NCBI GenBank assembly: GCA_900316845.1
Contig: ONEG01000016.1
Coordinates: 1-64,000 of the forward strand
Source: an uncultured Bacteroidales bacterium
GTDB taxonomy: Bacteria > Bacteroidota > Bacteroidia > Bacteroidales > Paludibacteraceae
Direction of reading: 5' to 3'
DNA: 64,000 bases
The position numbers and the translations under genes were made by a program. This document shows, one piece after another, positions 50,071-58,881 of this stretch (position 1 is the first letter of the stretch; every line of letters starts with the position of its first letter). The notes below the pieces were generated by a model. The model saw nothing but the letters and a program-made list of their open reading frames with translations. It had not been told where the DNA came from and did not search any database.

Positions 50071-51541
50071 AAGCGAAAATCCTGCCACATTAGGAGTGGG
50101 TGGCTTTGATTACACTAACAATTGTCCGATCGTTGTTCCTTGCTCAGCTGTTGATACCTACAAAACAGCATGGTCTGAATACGCAAATAGAATAACCTGC
50201 TCGGGAACTCAAGGCACTACAGTTACCATCCCTACCGTGCAAGACCTTGCTACAGCCGGTTATGATGTAGCCAATAAAGTAGTGCTGTGTCTCTATTTCA
50301 CGGACGATGCTACCGTTTGCAATGATATTTACGCGGTGGGTACATTCAATAACTGGGCGAAAGGAGAAGGAAACACAGAAGACTTTGCCAACTGCTCCAA
50401 GTTCGAGCCGCTTGCCGGCTTTGAAGGATGGTATGCCGTAGAATTCCCCTATTCGGACAATGTACAAGGCAAGCCGGTACAAGCCAAGAGCAACGGTGCT
50501 TTCTCTTGGGAATACCAAAGCGGTGATGCAGAGGCATGGACAAACAAAGGCGGTGCAGGTTCACAGACGGCTACTATATGGGCAGGATATAATAACGAGG
50601 CGGATGTCTATTATCCCGCTCCGGGATGCTATATTTATGAATTGGCATATTGGAAGAGCCATAACAACCCCTGTGTAATTATACCTACGCATAACTATAC
50701 CATTCATCTTTATGCACCGGATGCCTGCGAGGAGATGAAGCCCGCTATCATCGGTAATTTCAATAACTGGACTACTGGTGTAGCTATGTCCGAGACAACA
50801 GACGAACAGGGCAAAAAGATGTACACTATTACGATTGCCGATGAAGAAGGAAAGGCATTTAAGTTCCGCGATGCTGCGTATGACAACTGGAGCAATGAAT
50901 TGCAGGAATATCTTAGCGATGTTAAAGTCTGGGCAACGTTCAGTAATTTTGTGTTGCCGGCAGTAACAGCAGACACAACGATTGTCTTTGATTTTTCGGA
51001 CAATAGCAAATATCGTTTCAAACTATGCGAAAAAGTAGAGGATGTTGTTGTTTGGTTGAAAGTCCCGACCGGAGCACCGGGCTATTATAACGGAGCTATT
51101 GAAATGGTTGTATATTCTGCCGATGAACCGACTGCTATGCCTTTGCAGTACAATCAGGAAGATGAGTTATGGAGCGTAGAACTGCAAGCGAAGGGGAGCA
51201 ATTATTTCTTCGTCAGGGAAGCAAACTCGGAAGGTAATTATATTCTCAATTATACGCATTATTACTATAGTGACGGCTCGGATGAATATGTCTGGTCAAC
51301 ATGGGGTACTACTTTCCAATATTATTGGGAAGACGGTACAGGTGATTTTACAGGTTCTAAAATAATCATGCTGGATATAAGCAACCCATCTTATTACAAA
51401 TGGGATGTTCCGGCTATAGGAACAGGCATCGAAGACGTACTAAGTGACCAAGTACAATGTACCAAGGTTATTCGCAACGGTCAAATCTTCATCCTCCGTG
51501 GCGACAAGACCTATACCCTACAAGGTCAAGAGGTCAAGTAA
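50024..51541 (+). CDS. BspA-like protein, C-terminal part (frame-shifted gene)
   Basis: 505 residues from ATG 50024, but more likely the continuation of the gene starting at 48835: upstream codons in this frame read IEIPNSVTSIG, the expected LRR continuation. After the last LRR (MRAFMECTNLDSLVFESE) come E-set/carbohydrate-binding-like modules (NDIYAVGTFNNWAKGEGN, KPAIIGNFNNWTTGVAM, WLKVPTGAPGYYNG) reminiscent of SusE/SusF. It ends in the shared tail KVIRNGQIFILRGDKTY...GQEVK. Likely surface glycan-binding. Confidence 0.8.
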   Translation: MRAFMECTNLDSLVFESENPATLGVGGFDYTNNCPIVVPCSAVDTYKTAWSEYANRITCSGTQGTTVTIPTVQDLATAGYDVANKVVLCLYFTDDATVCNDIYAVGTFNNWAKGEGNTEDFANCSKFEPLAGFEGWYAVEFPYSDNVQGKPVQAKSNGAFSWEYQSGDAEAWTNKGGAGSQTATIWAGYNNEADVYYPAPGCYIYELAYWKSHNNPCVIIPTHNYTIHLYAPDACEEMKPAIIGNFNNWTTGVAMSETTDEQGKKMYTITIADEEGKAFKFRDAAYDNWSNELQEYLSDVKVWATFSNFVLPAVTADTTIVFDFSDNSKYRFKLCEKVEDVVVWLKVPTGAPGYYNGAIEMVVYSADEPTAMPLQYNQEDELWSVELQAKGSNYFFVREANSEGNYILNYTHYYYSDGSDEYVWSTWGTTFQYYWEDGTGDFTGSKIIMLDISNPSYYKWDVPAIGTGIEDVLSDQVQCTKVIRNGQIFILRGDKTYTLQGQEVK

Positions 51542-51840
51542 AGTGACCAAGGGGTTGCCGGGTAGTTCTCGGAAGATGATCCCGTGATGGTAAGGCGGAT
51601 AGCAGCACATGCCAGTTACGGAGGAAGCACACGACCATCACGGGACCATGTCCCGGGAACGACCTGATGAAGGCCGAAGGACAGCCTAAAAAATCTTCTA
51701 AAAAAATAGTCCGACCGACCCCATGCCGCTTTAGCGGCGTCTTCACGCGCGTACGCGCAGTACCACCACCTTTATTTTTAAAGGTGGTAGACTACCACCT
51801 ACGGTGGTGGTCGGGGTCGGGCTTTCTTTTTTATTATTCT
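51542..51840 (+). other. Gene-free region rich in hairpins (possible structured RNA)
   Basis: 12-bp inverted repeat TCCCGTGATGGT (51580-51591)/ACCATCACGGGA (51634-51645). Then an outer stem CCGACCCC (51715-51722)/GGGGTCGG (51813-51820) enclosing GCCGC-TTTA-GCGGC, the palindrome GCGCGTACGCGC, ACCACCTTTA-TTTT-TAAAGGTGGT and ACCACC-TAC-GGTGGT, followed by TTTCTTTTTT. At least the second half works as a complex terminator; the first half may be an unrecognised RNA. No ORF. Confidence 0.5.
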
Positions 51841-51921
51841 TTTGGTTCTTTTCTTTTTCTTTTTTCTTTCTCCAGGGGAAAGGCTCCAAACCGCCGCAAA
51901 TTTAAGAAAATCGCAATAAAA

Positions 51922-51958
51922 CTTGCATATGTCGTTTTTTTTGTGTACCTTTGCACCC
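51922..51958 (+). promoter_or_regulatory. Promoter of tyrS
   Basis: ACTTGCATATGTCG at -33 and TGTGTACCTTTGCACCCGC at -7; leader of about 25 nt. The start-region GCACCCGCTTTTGA is shared with other promoters here. Confidence 0.75.
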
Positions 51959-51981
51959 GCTTTTGAAATAATACTGAATCG

Positions 51982-53280
51982 ATGACAAAGAATTTTGTAG
52001 AAGAATTGCGTTGGAGAGGCATGCTCCAGGATATCATGCCCGGAACGGAAGAACAGTTGATGAAAGAAGTGACGACCGCGTACGTGGGTATCGACCCGAC
52101 GGCGGATAGTCTCCATATCGGCCACCTCTGCGGTATCATGATGTTGCGCCACTTGCAGGCCTGCGGTCATAAGCCTATCGCCCTCTTGGGCGGCGCAACG
52201 GGTATGATCGGCGACCCGAGCGGCAAGTCCGCCGAGCGTAACCTGCTTACCGAGGAGACACTGCGCCATAACGTAGCCTGCATCCGCGAGCAGCTGGAAC
52301 ACTTCCTGGATTTCAACAGCAACGAACCCAATGCCGCGGAGCTCGTGAACAACTACGACTGGATGAAGGACTACACCTTCCTCGATTTCGCGCGCAACAT
52401 CGGCAAACTCATCACCGTCAACTATATGATGGCGAAAGACTCCGTCAAGAAGCGTTTCAACGGCGAGTTCTCGCAGGGAATGTCGTTCACCGAGTTCACC
52501 TACCAGCTCCTCCAGGGTTACGATTTCGTGTACCTCAACGAGCATAAGAACTGCAAACTACAGATGGGCGGTTCGGACCAATGGGGAAATATCACCACCG
52601 GTACCGAGCTCATCAAGAAGATCACCGGCAACGAGGCTTTCGCCCTCACCTGTCCGCTCATCACCAAGGCTGACGGCGGCAAGTTCGGCAAGACCGAGTC
52701 CGGCAATGTCTGGCTCTCGAAGAAATACACCAGCCCGTATAAGTTCTACCAGTTCTGGATGAACGTCTCCGATGACGATGCCAAACGCTATATTAAGATC
52801 TTCACCTCCCTCACCCGCGAGGAGATCGAAGCGCTCATCGCCGAGCATGATGCCGCTCCGCACCTCCGTGTGTTGCAGAAACGCCTCGCCAAAGAGGTGA
52901 CCATCATGGTACACTCCGAGGAGGATTACAACGCAGCCGTTGAGGCATCGAATATCCTTTTCGGCAACGCAACGGCTGAGGCTTTGCGCGCGCTGGACGA
53001 AGAGACCTTCCTGCAGGTCTTCGAAGGCGTCGAGCGCTATGAGATCTCTCTCGACGAACTCAAAGCAGGCATCGCGCCGCTCGACCTCTTGGCTGAGAAG
53101 ACAGCCATCTTCCCCTCCAAGGGCGAAGCGCGTAAGATGATCCAGGCAAACGGCTTCTCCATGAACAAAGAGAAACTCACCGACCCGGCTACTCCGCTGA
53201 CAGACGCTGCTCTCCTCAACGGGAAATACCTGCTCTTCCAGAAAGGCAAAAAAAATTACTACCTGGTGGTTGCCAAGTAG
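51982..53280 (+). CDS. tyrS: Tyrosyl-tRNA synthetase
   Basis: 432 residues, normal length. Class I signature HIGHLCG near residue 47, tyrosine/ATP site [12 protein letters not shown], the KMSKS-equivalent KFGKTESG, and a C-terminal S4-like RNA-binding domain ([20 protein letters not shown]). Charges tRNA-Tyr. Single-gene transcript from its own promoter; no T-box leader seen. Confidence 0.97.
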   Translation: MTKNFVEELRWRGMLQDIMPGTEEQLMKEVTTAYVGIDPTADSLHIGHLCGIMMLRHLQACGHKPIALLGGATGMIGDPSGKSAERNLLTEETLRHNVACIREQLEHFLDFNSNEPNAAELVNNYDWMKDYTFLDFARNIGKLITVNYMMAKDSVKKRFNGEFSQGMSFTEFTYQLLQGYDFVYLNEHKNCKLQMGGSDQWGNITTGTELIKKITGNEAFALTCPLITKADGGKFGKTESGNVWLSKKYTSPYKFYQFWMNVSDDDAKRYIKIFTSLTREEIEALIAEHDAAPHLRVLQKRLAKEVTIMVHSEEDYNAAVEASNILFGNATAEALRALDEETFLQVFEGVERYEISLDELKAGIAPLDLLAEKTAIFPSKGEARKMIQANGFSMNKEKLTDPATPLTDAALLNGKYLLFQKGKKNYYLVVAK

Positions 53281-53316
53281 TAATCGCTAATCGTTAACTC
53301 GTTAATCCGTTAACTC
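53281..53316. repeat. GTTAATCGCTAATCG degenerate repeat
   Basis: Words TAATCGCTAATCGTTAACTC, GTTAATCCGTTAACTC fill the gap between the convergent tyrS and acyl-CoA synthetase genes. Confidence 0.6.
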
Positions 53317-53317
53317 A

Positions 53318-55228
53318 TTACACCGCCGCGAGATTCTTCTCGTTGAAGAGTTCTTTTCCTTCCGCCGTATAGGCATAGTCGATACGGTCTTGGAAATACG
53401 TCTCCACCTTGCCACGCACCACTTTCATAGTGGAGTTGACGAGGTGGTTTTGTTCTGTCCAGGCCTCGCCTAAGACAGCTACCGCACTCGGCAACCAAGC
53501 CTCCGGGAAGACACCCTCGTTCTTGCCGCCCGGGCGGTAGGAGTCGATCTCGCTCTGGATCTTGAGCAGCATGCACTCCTTGCCTTCGCGGCTCTCGGGA
53601 TCCTTGCCTTGCGCCTTTGCCCATTCCTGCAGCGCGTCTTTGTTCGGCACCACCAATAGGATAGTGTACGGGTCCTGGTTATTATGCAGGATACACTGAT
53701 CGACGTATATACTGCCGTCGGTCAGCGAGTCCTCAAAGCCCTCCGGGCTGTATTTCTCTCCGTCCGCACGGATGAGCAGCGACTTGAATCGTCCAACGAC
53801 CCATAGATAACCCGGGTGCTCTTTGGTGACATAACCCATATCGCCCGTGTGCAGCCATCCGTCGATGATGGTCGAAGCGGTGCTCTCGGGGTTCTTCCAA
53901 TAACCCGCCATGACGTTCTCGCCCTTGATGACGATCTCGCCGCGTTCGCCGTCCGGCACGATATTACCTTCCGCGTCGCAGATCTTCAGCTCCATCGGCT
54001 TGACAATCCTTCCCGACGAACCGAAGATGGCGCCGTCGAGCGAGTTGGAGCAGATGATCGGAGTCGCTTCGCTCAAGCCGTAGCCCTGGAACATCGGCAT
54101 GCCTACCGCGCAGAAATAGCGTTGTAGCGCGATGTCTAACAGCGCGCCACCGCCTACGAAGAACTTCATCCGTCCGCCGAAATTCTCCCGTACCGCCTTG
54201 AAAATCAAGCGGTCGAAGAACTTCACCAACGGCCATCTCCACGCGTTCTGCCATCCGCCGCGGTTCCAGTACTCGCGGTTGTACGCGATGGCGTTGTTCA
54301 GAGCGAAGTTATAGAGTTTCTCTACTTTCGGACCCTTGGCTTTGATACCGGCCTCGATACTCTTCTTGAAGTTTCTTGCCAACGCCGGCACGGAGAGCAT
54401 CACATGCGGACGCACCTCTTTGATGGCTATAGGGATGTTCTTCAGCGTTGCCAATGCGGTCTTGCCCACCGGTACGGTAGCTATCGATCCGCCGTAGGAC
54501 ATCATCGTGTAGAAGCCCGCCACGTGCGCAAAACAGTGGTCGAGCGGCAGAATGATGAGCATCACGTCATCCAGATCGCAATGGATCACCGACGCCCCTT
54601 GTTCCACGTTCGCCGTGTAGTTGCGATGAGTTAATAAGATACCTTTTGGGTCCGCCGTCGTGCCGGAGGTGTAGCTGATATTCGCATAATCGTTCGGACC
54701 CACAGACTCGTAACGCGTCTTAAAAGAATCCGGATCTTTGGCTAACAACTGATCGCCAAGCGCAATCACTTCGTCGACGGAGATCTCCTTCTCCTCGTAT
54801 TTCTCCAACGGGTCAAAGACAATCACTTTCTCTACCAGCGGGCACTCCGCAATAATCTTGCGGATCTTCGGCAACTGCTGCTCGGAGCACATGATAAACC
54901 GTGCGTCCGAGTGCTGGATACGGAACAGCAGATCGCTCGCTTCCTCCAACTTGATACTCAGCGGCACATTCACGCCGCCGGCGTACAGGATACCTAACTC
55001 GCCTGTCACCCAGAGGTTTCTTCCCTGACTCAACAACGCCACGCGTTCGCCTTTCTTCAGTCCCAATGCCATCATGCCGGCACCTATGCGATGCGCTTGT
55101 TCGCGCGTCTGAGCAAAAGTAGTCTCCGTCCACACGCCGTCCACCTTCTCGCGCAAAAATACATGCTCGCTGAACTCATGTGTGTAGTGCTCTACAAAAT
55201 CAATAATTGTGGGTTTTTCTTTCATCAT
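53318..55228 (-). CDS. Long-chain fatty acid-CoA ligase (AMP-forming)
   Basis: 636 residues. ANL superfamily motifs: YTSGTTADPKGILLTHRN, GYGLSEATP, GWLHTGDMGYV, GRFKSLLIRADGEKYSPEGF with the catalytic Lys. Activates fatty acids to acyl-CoA for lipid synthesis or degradation; likely cytoplasmic, peripheral to the membrane. Upstream gene starts 9 bp away on the same strand, so it is the distal gene of the run ntrC-like, recF, GHL10, ligase. Confidence 0.93.
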   Translation of the reverse strand: MMKEKPTIIDFVEHYTHEFSEHVFLREKVDGVWTETTFAQTREQAHRIGAGMMALGLKKGERVALLSQGRNLWVTGELGILYAGGVNVPLSIKLEEASDLLFRIQHSDARFIMCSEQQLPKIRKIIAECPLVEKVIVFDPLEKYEEKEISVDEVIALGDQLLAKDPDSFKTRYESVGPNDYANISYTSGTTADPKGILLTHRNYTANVEQGASVIHCDLDDVMLIILPLDHCFAHVAGFYTMMSYGGSIATVPVGKTALATLKNIPIAIKEVRPHVMLSVPALARNFKKSIEAGIKAKGPKVEKLYNFALNNAIAYNREYWNRGGWQNAWRWPLVKFFDRLIFKAVRENFGGRMKFFVGGGALLDIALQRYFCAVGMPMFQGYGLSEATPIICSNSLDGAIFGSSGRIVKPMELKICDAEGNIVPDGERGEIVIKGENVMAGYWKNPESTASTIIDGWLHTGDMGYVTKEHPGYLWVVGRFKSLLIRADGEKYSPEGFEDSLTDGSIYVDQCILHNNQDPYTILLVVPNKDALQEWAKAQGKDPESREGKECMLLKIQSEIDSYRPGGKNEGVFPEAWLPSAVAVLGEAWTEQNHLVNSTMKVVRGKVETYFQDRIDYAYTAEGKELFNEKNLAAV

Positions 55229-55237
55229 ATATCATCT

Positions 55238-56434
55238 TCATTTATAATATGTACAAATACTGTCGCACACGCCTCTGGGGTTTCGCAACAACGGTCGGGT
55301 GGAGTAGAAACACTCGCCGCTGATCTCCGGGATGGTTCTGTTCAGGTCCATCTGCCGTTTGATCTCATTGCCGTTTGCCCAAGGATTCGACTTTTGACTT
55401 TCGACTTTCGACTTTTGACTTTCGACTAACCTATACGGCGCCATGCCGATATAGAGTTTGCATTTCGTGCCGCGAACCTCGTTTGCCCACCAATGAGCGA
55501 GCACCTCGTAGTCCGCCACTTTCTTGCCGATCTCCCAGTAGAGTTGCGGCAGGATATAATCGATCCATCCCTCCTTGATCCACAGCCGCGTGTCGGCGTA
55601 CAGGTCGTCGTAATTGGTGATGCCGGCTTGCGTCTTACTGCCCGTCGAATCAACGCTCGCGTTCCTCCAAACGCCGAAAGGAGAGATACCGAACTCCACC
55701 GAGTCTTTGCACTCTTTGATAGTCCGGCTGATGGCCTGAATAGCGAGATTCACATTATCCCGCCGCCAGTCGTGAATATTGTCAAATCCCCGCGGGTCTT
55801 TCTTAAACGACGCCTCGTCCGGCAGCTTCTTGCCTCCTGCCGGATACGGGTAGAAATAATCGTCCATATGAATCGCCTGAATATCGTACCGCGAGACAAT
55901 GTCCTGAACGATCGTACAAATCCACTCGCGGGTCTCAGGTCGTGCCGGATCGAAGTACCACTGTTTGTTGTACTCCCAGAACCACTCCGGATGTTTCCGC
56001 CATATATGGTCGGCAGAGATCATCGAAGTGTCCGTCTTGGCGAGATTGACCCGATACGGATTGAGCCAAACATGCACCTCCATACCCCGTTGATGCGCCT
56101 CGCTGATAGTCCACTCCAACGGATCCCACGTCAGCGGAGCACCCTGTTTGCCTGTCAACCAATGCGAACTCGGCTCATACGCACTCTTATACAATGCGTC
56201 CGCCGTCGGCCGGACTTGCAGGATAATAGCGTTCATTCCTAGACCATACAGGGAGTCTAATAGGAACGTCATTTCTCTCTGCTGCGCCGCGGAGTCTCCC
56301 ACAGCTTCTGCTGACGGCCAGTCGATATTGGCGACCGTCGCTATCCATGCCCCTCTGAACGCGATTTGCGCGTTCAAAGTACAAAGGGACAAAGTACAAA
56401 GTACAAGGGTTAATATGTTACGCAATTTGACCAT
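55238..56434 (-). CDS. Family 10-like glycosyl hydrolase (GHL10)
   Basis: 398 residues. Signal peptide encoded by AGTACAAAG words (LVLCTLSLCTLNAQ). GHL10/YngK domain: FRGAWIATVANIDWPS, NAIILQVRPTADALYKS, VHVWLNPYRVN, IQAIHMDDYFYPYP, FGISPFGVWRN, IDYILPQLYWEI. Probably a periplasmic or surface glycosidase; substrate unknown. Residues about 335-350 (VESQKSKVESQKSNP) are encoded by a GACTTTC tandem repeat, an in-frame insertion. Starts inside the last 17 bp of recF. Confidence 0.9.
   Translation of the reverse strand: MVKLRNILTLVLCTLSLCTLNAQIAFRGAWIATVANIDWPSAEAVGDSAAQQREMTFLLDSLYGLGMNAIILQVRPTADALYKSAYEPSSHWLTGKQGAPLTWDPLEWTISEAHQRGMEVHVWLNPYRVNLAKTDTSMISADHIWRKHPEWFWEYNKQWYFDPARPETREWICTIVQDIVSRYDIQAIHMDDYFYPYPAGGKKLPDEASFKKDPRGFDNIHDWRRDNVNLAIQAISRTIKECKDSVEFGISPFGVWRNASVDSTGSKTQAGITNYDDLYADTRLWIKEGWIDYILPQLYWEIGKKVADYEVLAHWWANEVRGTKCKLYIGMAPYRLVESQKSKVESQKSNPWANGNEIKRQMDLNRTIPEISGECFYSTRPLLRNPRGVCDSICTYYK
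55385..55428. repeat. GACTTTTGACTTTCGAC tandem repeat inside GHL10 gene
   Basis: At least five GACTTT(T/C) words in 44 bp; in frame, encoding QKSKVES twice. Confidence 0.75.
56374..56408. repeat. AAAGTACAAAG repeat in GHL10 signal peptide
   Basis: Words CAAAGTACAAAGGG, ACAAAGTACAAAGTAC; they encode the hydrophobic signal-peptide core (CTLSLCTL). Confidence 0.6.
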
Positions 56435-57560
56435 TTTCTACATGAAAAATCTTCGCCTTCTCGTTCGGTTTTAATATCTCCGTGAGGTGTTGCCGGTCGG
56501 TGTCGGTGATAAAAATCTGACCGAACTTCTCACCCTGTACCATCTCCACAATTCGCTCCACACGCTGGCTGTCGAGCCTGTCAAAAATATCATCCAACAA
56601 CAAAATAGGCTTCTGCCCCGTAACCGGTAACCCGTTATCCGTTCCCCCTCCTAAGTACAAAGCCTGTGCCAGTTTCATCGCCAACACAAATGTCCGCTGC
56701 TGGCCTTGACTCCCGACTTGCTTCAGAGGGAACTCGCCGAGTTTCATATCCAGGTCGTCTTTATGGATCCCCTGACTCGTCCATCCGAGTATCAGATCCC
56801 GCTGTCTCGTGCGAACGTACGCTTCCCGTAAATCCCGATCCTGAAGCTGGCTCACGTACCGAAGTACCGGAATCTCTTCTTCTCCTGCAATCCGCCGATA
56901 AACCGCTTCAAAATGCGGCTTAAACGCCTCGAAAAACTCCGTCCGGGCCCTAAAGATATACTGCGCCGGCTCCACCATCTGCCATTCCAATACCTCTAAC
57001 AAATCATCTGGCGGATTTGGCGCGTCTGCATATTGTTTCAATAACGCGTTGCGCTGTTTGAGCAAAGCGTTATAGGTCGTCAGGCAATCCAGATATTTGC
57101 GGTCGAGTTGACTGATCACGACGTCCATGAACCGCCTTCTCTCATCCGAACCGTCTTCTATCAGATCCTGATCCGCCGGCGAGATCATCACCAACGGAAT
57201 CAGTCCAATATGATCTATCAGTCGCGGATAATCCTTCTTGTCCTTCCGGAACTGCTTCTTCACGCCCCTTCTCAATCCGCAAGAGATGGTCATCATTCCA
57301 CCATTAAGCGAAGCGTCACCATTAATCATTCCATCATTATACACCCCTTGCACCATCGCCATCTCCTCACCGTGGGTGATATTCAGACTATCCTGACTTG
57401 TGAAGGCCGATTTCGCAAAACTCAGCAGATAGATCGCGTCCAGTACATTCGTCTTGCCCTGACCGTTCAGCCCCACGAAGCAGTTGAGCTTGTCTCCAAA
57501 CTCCAGACTCGCCTCGCGTATATTGCGATAATTGAGAATATGTAGGGATTGTAAAATCAT
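56418..57560 (-). CDS. recF: DNA replication and repair protein RecF
   Basis: 380 residues. Start at 57560 (MILQSLHILNYRNI); an upstream ATG at 57656 lies inside the response-regulator gene. Walker A GLNGQGKTN near residue 32, signature GSQGQQRTFVLAMKLA, Walker B ILLLDDIFDRLD. Loads RecA at gaps. Two low-complexity stretches (about residues 72-88, YNDGMINGDASLNGGM, and 305-315, GTDNGLPVTG) are encoded by degenerate repeats. It overlaps its upstream neighbour by 4 bp and its downstream neighbour by 17 bp. Confidence 0.95.
   Translation of the reverse strand: MILQSLHILNYRNIREASLEFGDKLNCFVGLNGQGKTNVLDAIYLLSFAKSAFTSQDSLNITHGEEMAMVQGVYNDGMINGDASLNGGMMTISCGLRRGVKKQFRKDKKDYPRLIDHIGLIPLVMISPADQDLIEDGSDERRRFMDVVISQLDRKYLDCLTTYNALLKQRNALLKQYADAPNPPDDLLEVLEWQMVEPAQYIFRARTEFFEAFKPHFEAVYRRIAGEEEIPVLRYVSQLQDRDLREAYVRTRQRDLILGWTSQGIHKDDLDMKLGEFPLKQVGSQGQQRTFVLAMKLAQALYLGGGTDNGLPVTGQKPILLLDDIFDRLDSQRVERIVEMVQGEKFGQIFITDTDRQHLTEILKPNEKAKIFHVENGQIA
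56615..56645. repeat. GTAACCGGTAACCCGTTA repeat inside recF
   Basis: Degenerate words in a surface loop of recF; the same word family occurs at 60562-60598 in an intergenic region. Confidence 0.55.
57296..57344. repeat. CCATTAATCATTCCATC repeat inside recF
   Basis: Degenerate words in frame; related words (CCATCATTCTATCATTCC) form part of the signal peptide of the gene at 42458. Confidence 0.55.
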
Positions 57561-58717
57561 GCGTACGCCTCGACGTCCTCTTTGGTAATCTTCGGCCCGG
57601 CGAGGATAATCAACCGCTCGACGACGTTCCGCAGCTGGCGGATGTTTCCTGTCCATTGTATCTGCTGCAGCGCCTTGATAGCCGCCGGCTCGAACTCCTT
57701 CACGGCGATACCTTGCTCGCTGCAGATCTGTTCTGCAAAATAGCTAACCAGCAGCGGAATATCTTCGATACGGTCGTTGAGCGCCGGAACGGCGATAGGA
57801 ATAACATTGAGCCTATGGAACAAGTCCTCACGGAAATTGCCTGCCTCGATCTCTTTCTGCAGGTCTTTGTTCGTTGCCGCCAGTACACGGACGTTCACTT
57901 TGATGGCTTTGTCGGATCCCACACGCGTGATCTCGCTCTCTTGCAAAGCCCGCAGCACTTTGGTCTGCGCAGCCAGACTCATGTCGCCTATCTCGTCCAG
58001 AAACAACGTACCGCCGTCAGCCTGTTCGAACTTGCCCGCTCTGTCTTTGACGGCCCCCGTGAACGAACCTTTCATGTGTCCGAAGAGTTCGGACTCGATG
58101 AGCTCTGAAGGAATGGCAGCGCAGTTGACCTCTACCATCGGACCGTTAGCACGCGCAGAGTTCTCGTGTATCAGGTGCGCCACCACCTCTTTACCCGTCC
58201 CGTTCGGACCGGTAATCAGCACACGGGCCTCCGTCGGCGCCACCTTATTTATTATCTCGCGCACGCGCTCGATAGCCGCACTCTCGCCCACCATCGTAGC
58301 ACCTTTCGCGGCTACTTTCTTGCGAAGCTGCTTAGTCTCCTGCCGCAGGTTCTTGGACTCCAAGGCGTTCTTCGTCGTGATCAGGATGCGGTTCAGATCC
58401 AACGGCTTGACCAGAAAATCATACGCACCGGCTTTCAGCGCCTGTACTGCCGTCTCCACATCCCCGTGACCCGTAATCATCACTACGGGACAATCGGCAG
58501 GTTCGTCTGCGTTCTTGAGTGCCGCGAGTACTTCCATACCATCCATCTCCGGCATCTTGATATCCGAGAAAATCAGGTCGTAAGCCTTTGTCTGCGCCAT
58601 CTCCAGACCTTGTTTGCCGTTCTCTGCCACCTCTACTTCGTAACCCTCATCGGCAAGTATCTCGCGAAGCGTGTTCCGGATTCCGCGTTCGTCGTCTATA
58701 ATTAACAGTTTTGCCAT
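57557..58717 (-). CDS. Sigma-54-type response regulator lacking the DNA-binding domain
   Basis: 386 residues. Start at 58717 (MAKLLIIDDERGI); an upstream in-frame ATG at 58837 crosses the promoter. Receiver domain with phospho-Asp in DLIFSDIKMPEMDG, then the AAA+ sigma-54 domain: Walker A GPNGTGKE, GSFTGAVKDR (GAFTGA equivalent), GGTLFLDEIGDM, and the sensor-II region TGNIRQLRNVVERL. The chain ends at EDVEAYA, just where relatives continue into a Fis-type HTH (usual length about 450). The 3' end overlaps recF by 4 bp. No partner kinase is in the window. Confidence 0.9.
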   Translation of the reverse strand: MAKLLIIDDERGIRNTLREILADEGYEVEVAENGKQGLEMAQTKAYDLIFSDIKMPEMDGMEVLAALKNADEPADCPVVMITGHGDVETAVQALKAGAYDFLVKPLDLNRILITTKNALESKNLRQETKQLRKKVAAKGATMVGESAAIERVREIINKVAPTEARVLITGPNGTGKEVVAHLIHENSARANGPMVEVNCAAIPSELIESELFGHMKGSFTGAVKDRAGKFEQADGGTLFLDEIGDMSLAAQTKVLRALQESEITRVGSDKAIKVNVRVLAATNKDLQKEIEAGNFREDLFHRLNVIPIAVPALNDRIEDIPLLVSYFAEQICSEQGIAVKEFEPAAIKALQQIQWTGNIRQLRNVVERLIILAGPKITKEDVEAYA

Positions 58718-58734
58718 CTTTTTGGTCTTTTTAC

Positions 58735-58800
58735 TAAAAAACGGCACAAAGGTACAAAAAAATTTGCACATATCAAAATAAATTTGTAATTTTGCACCGA
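58735..58800. promoter_or_regulatory. Overlapping divergent promoters
   Basis: Minus (response regulator): TTTGATATGTGC at -33 and TGTACCTTTGTGCC at -7. Plus (secreted tail protein): TTTGCACATATC at -33 and TGTAATTTTGCACCG at -7. The two -33 boxes overlap around 58759-58772, so the two units may interfere. Confidence 0.7.
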
Positions 58801-58881
58801 AAACGGAAATATAGAAAACTTTTATGTTATAGAACATATATTAACTAATTTTTTTATTTAATCTTTAAAACTTTTCAAATC

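Noticed and set aside
51900..51981. T-box leader of tyrS
   Set aside because: The promoter is only about 25 nt from the start codon, leaving no room for a T-box, and these are not typical of Bacteroidota.
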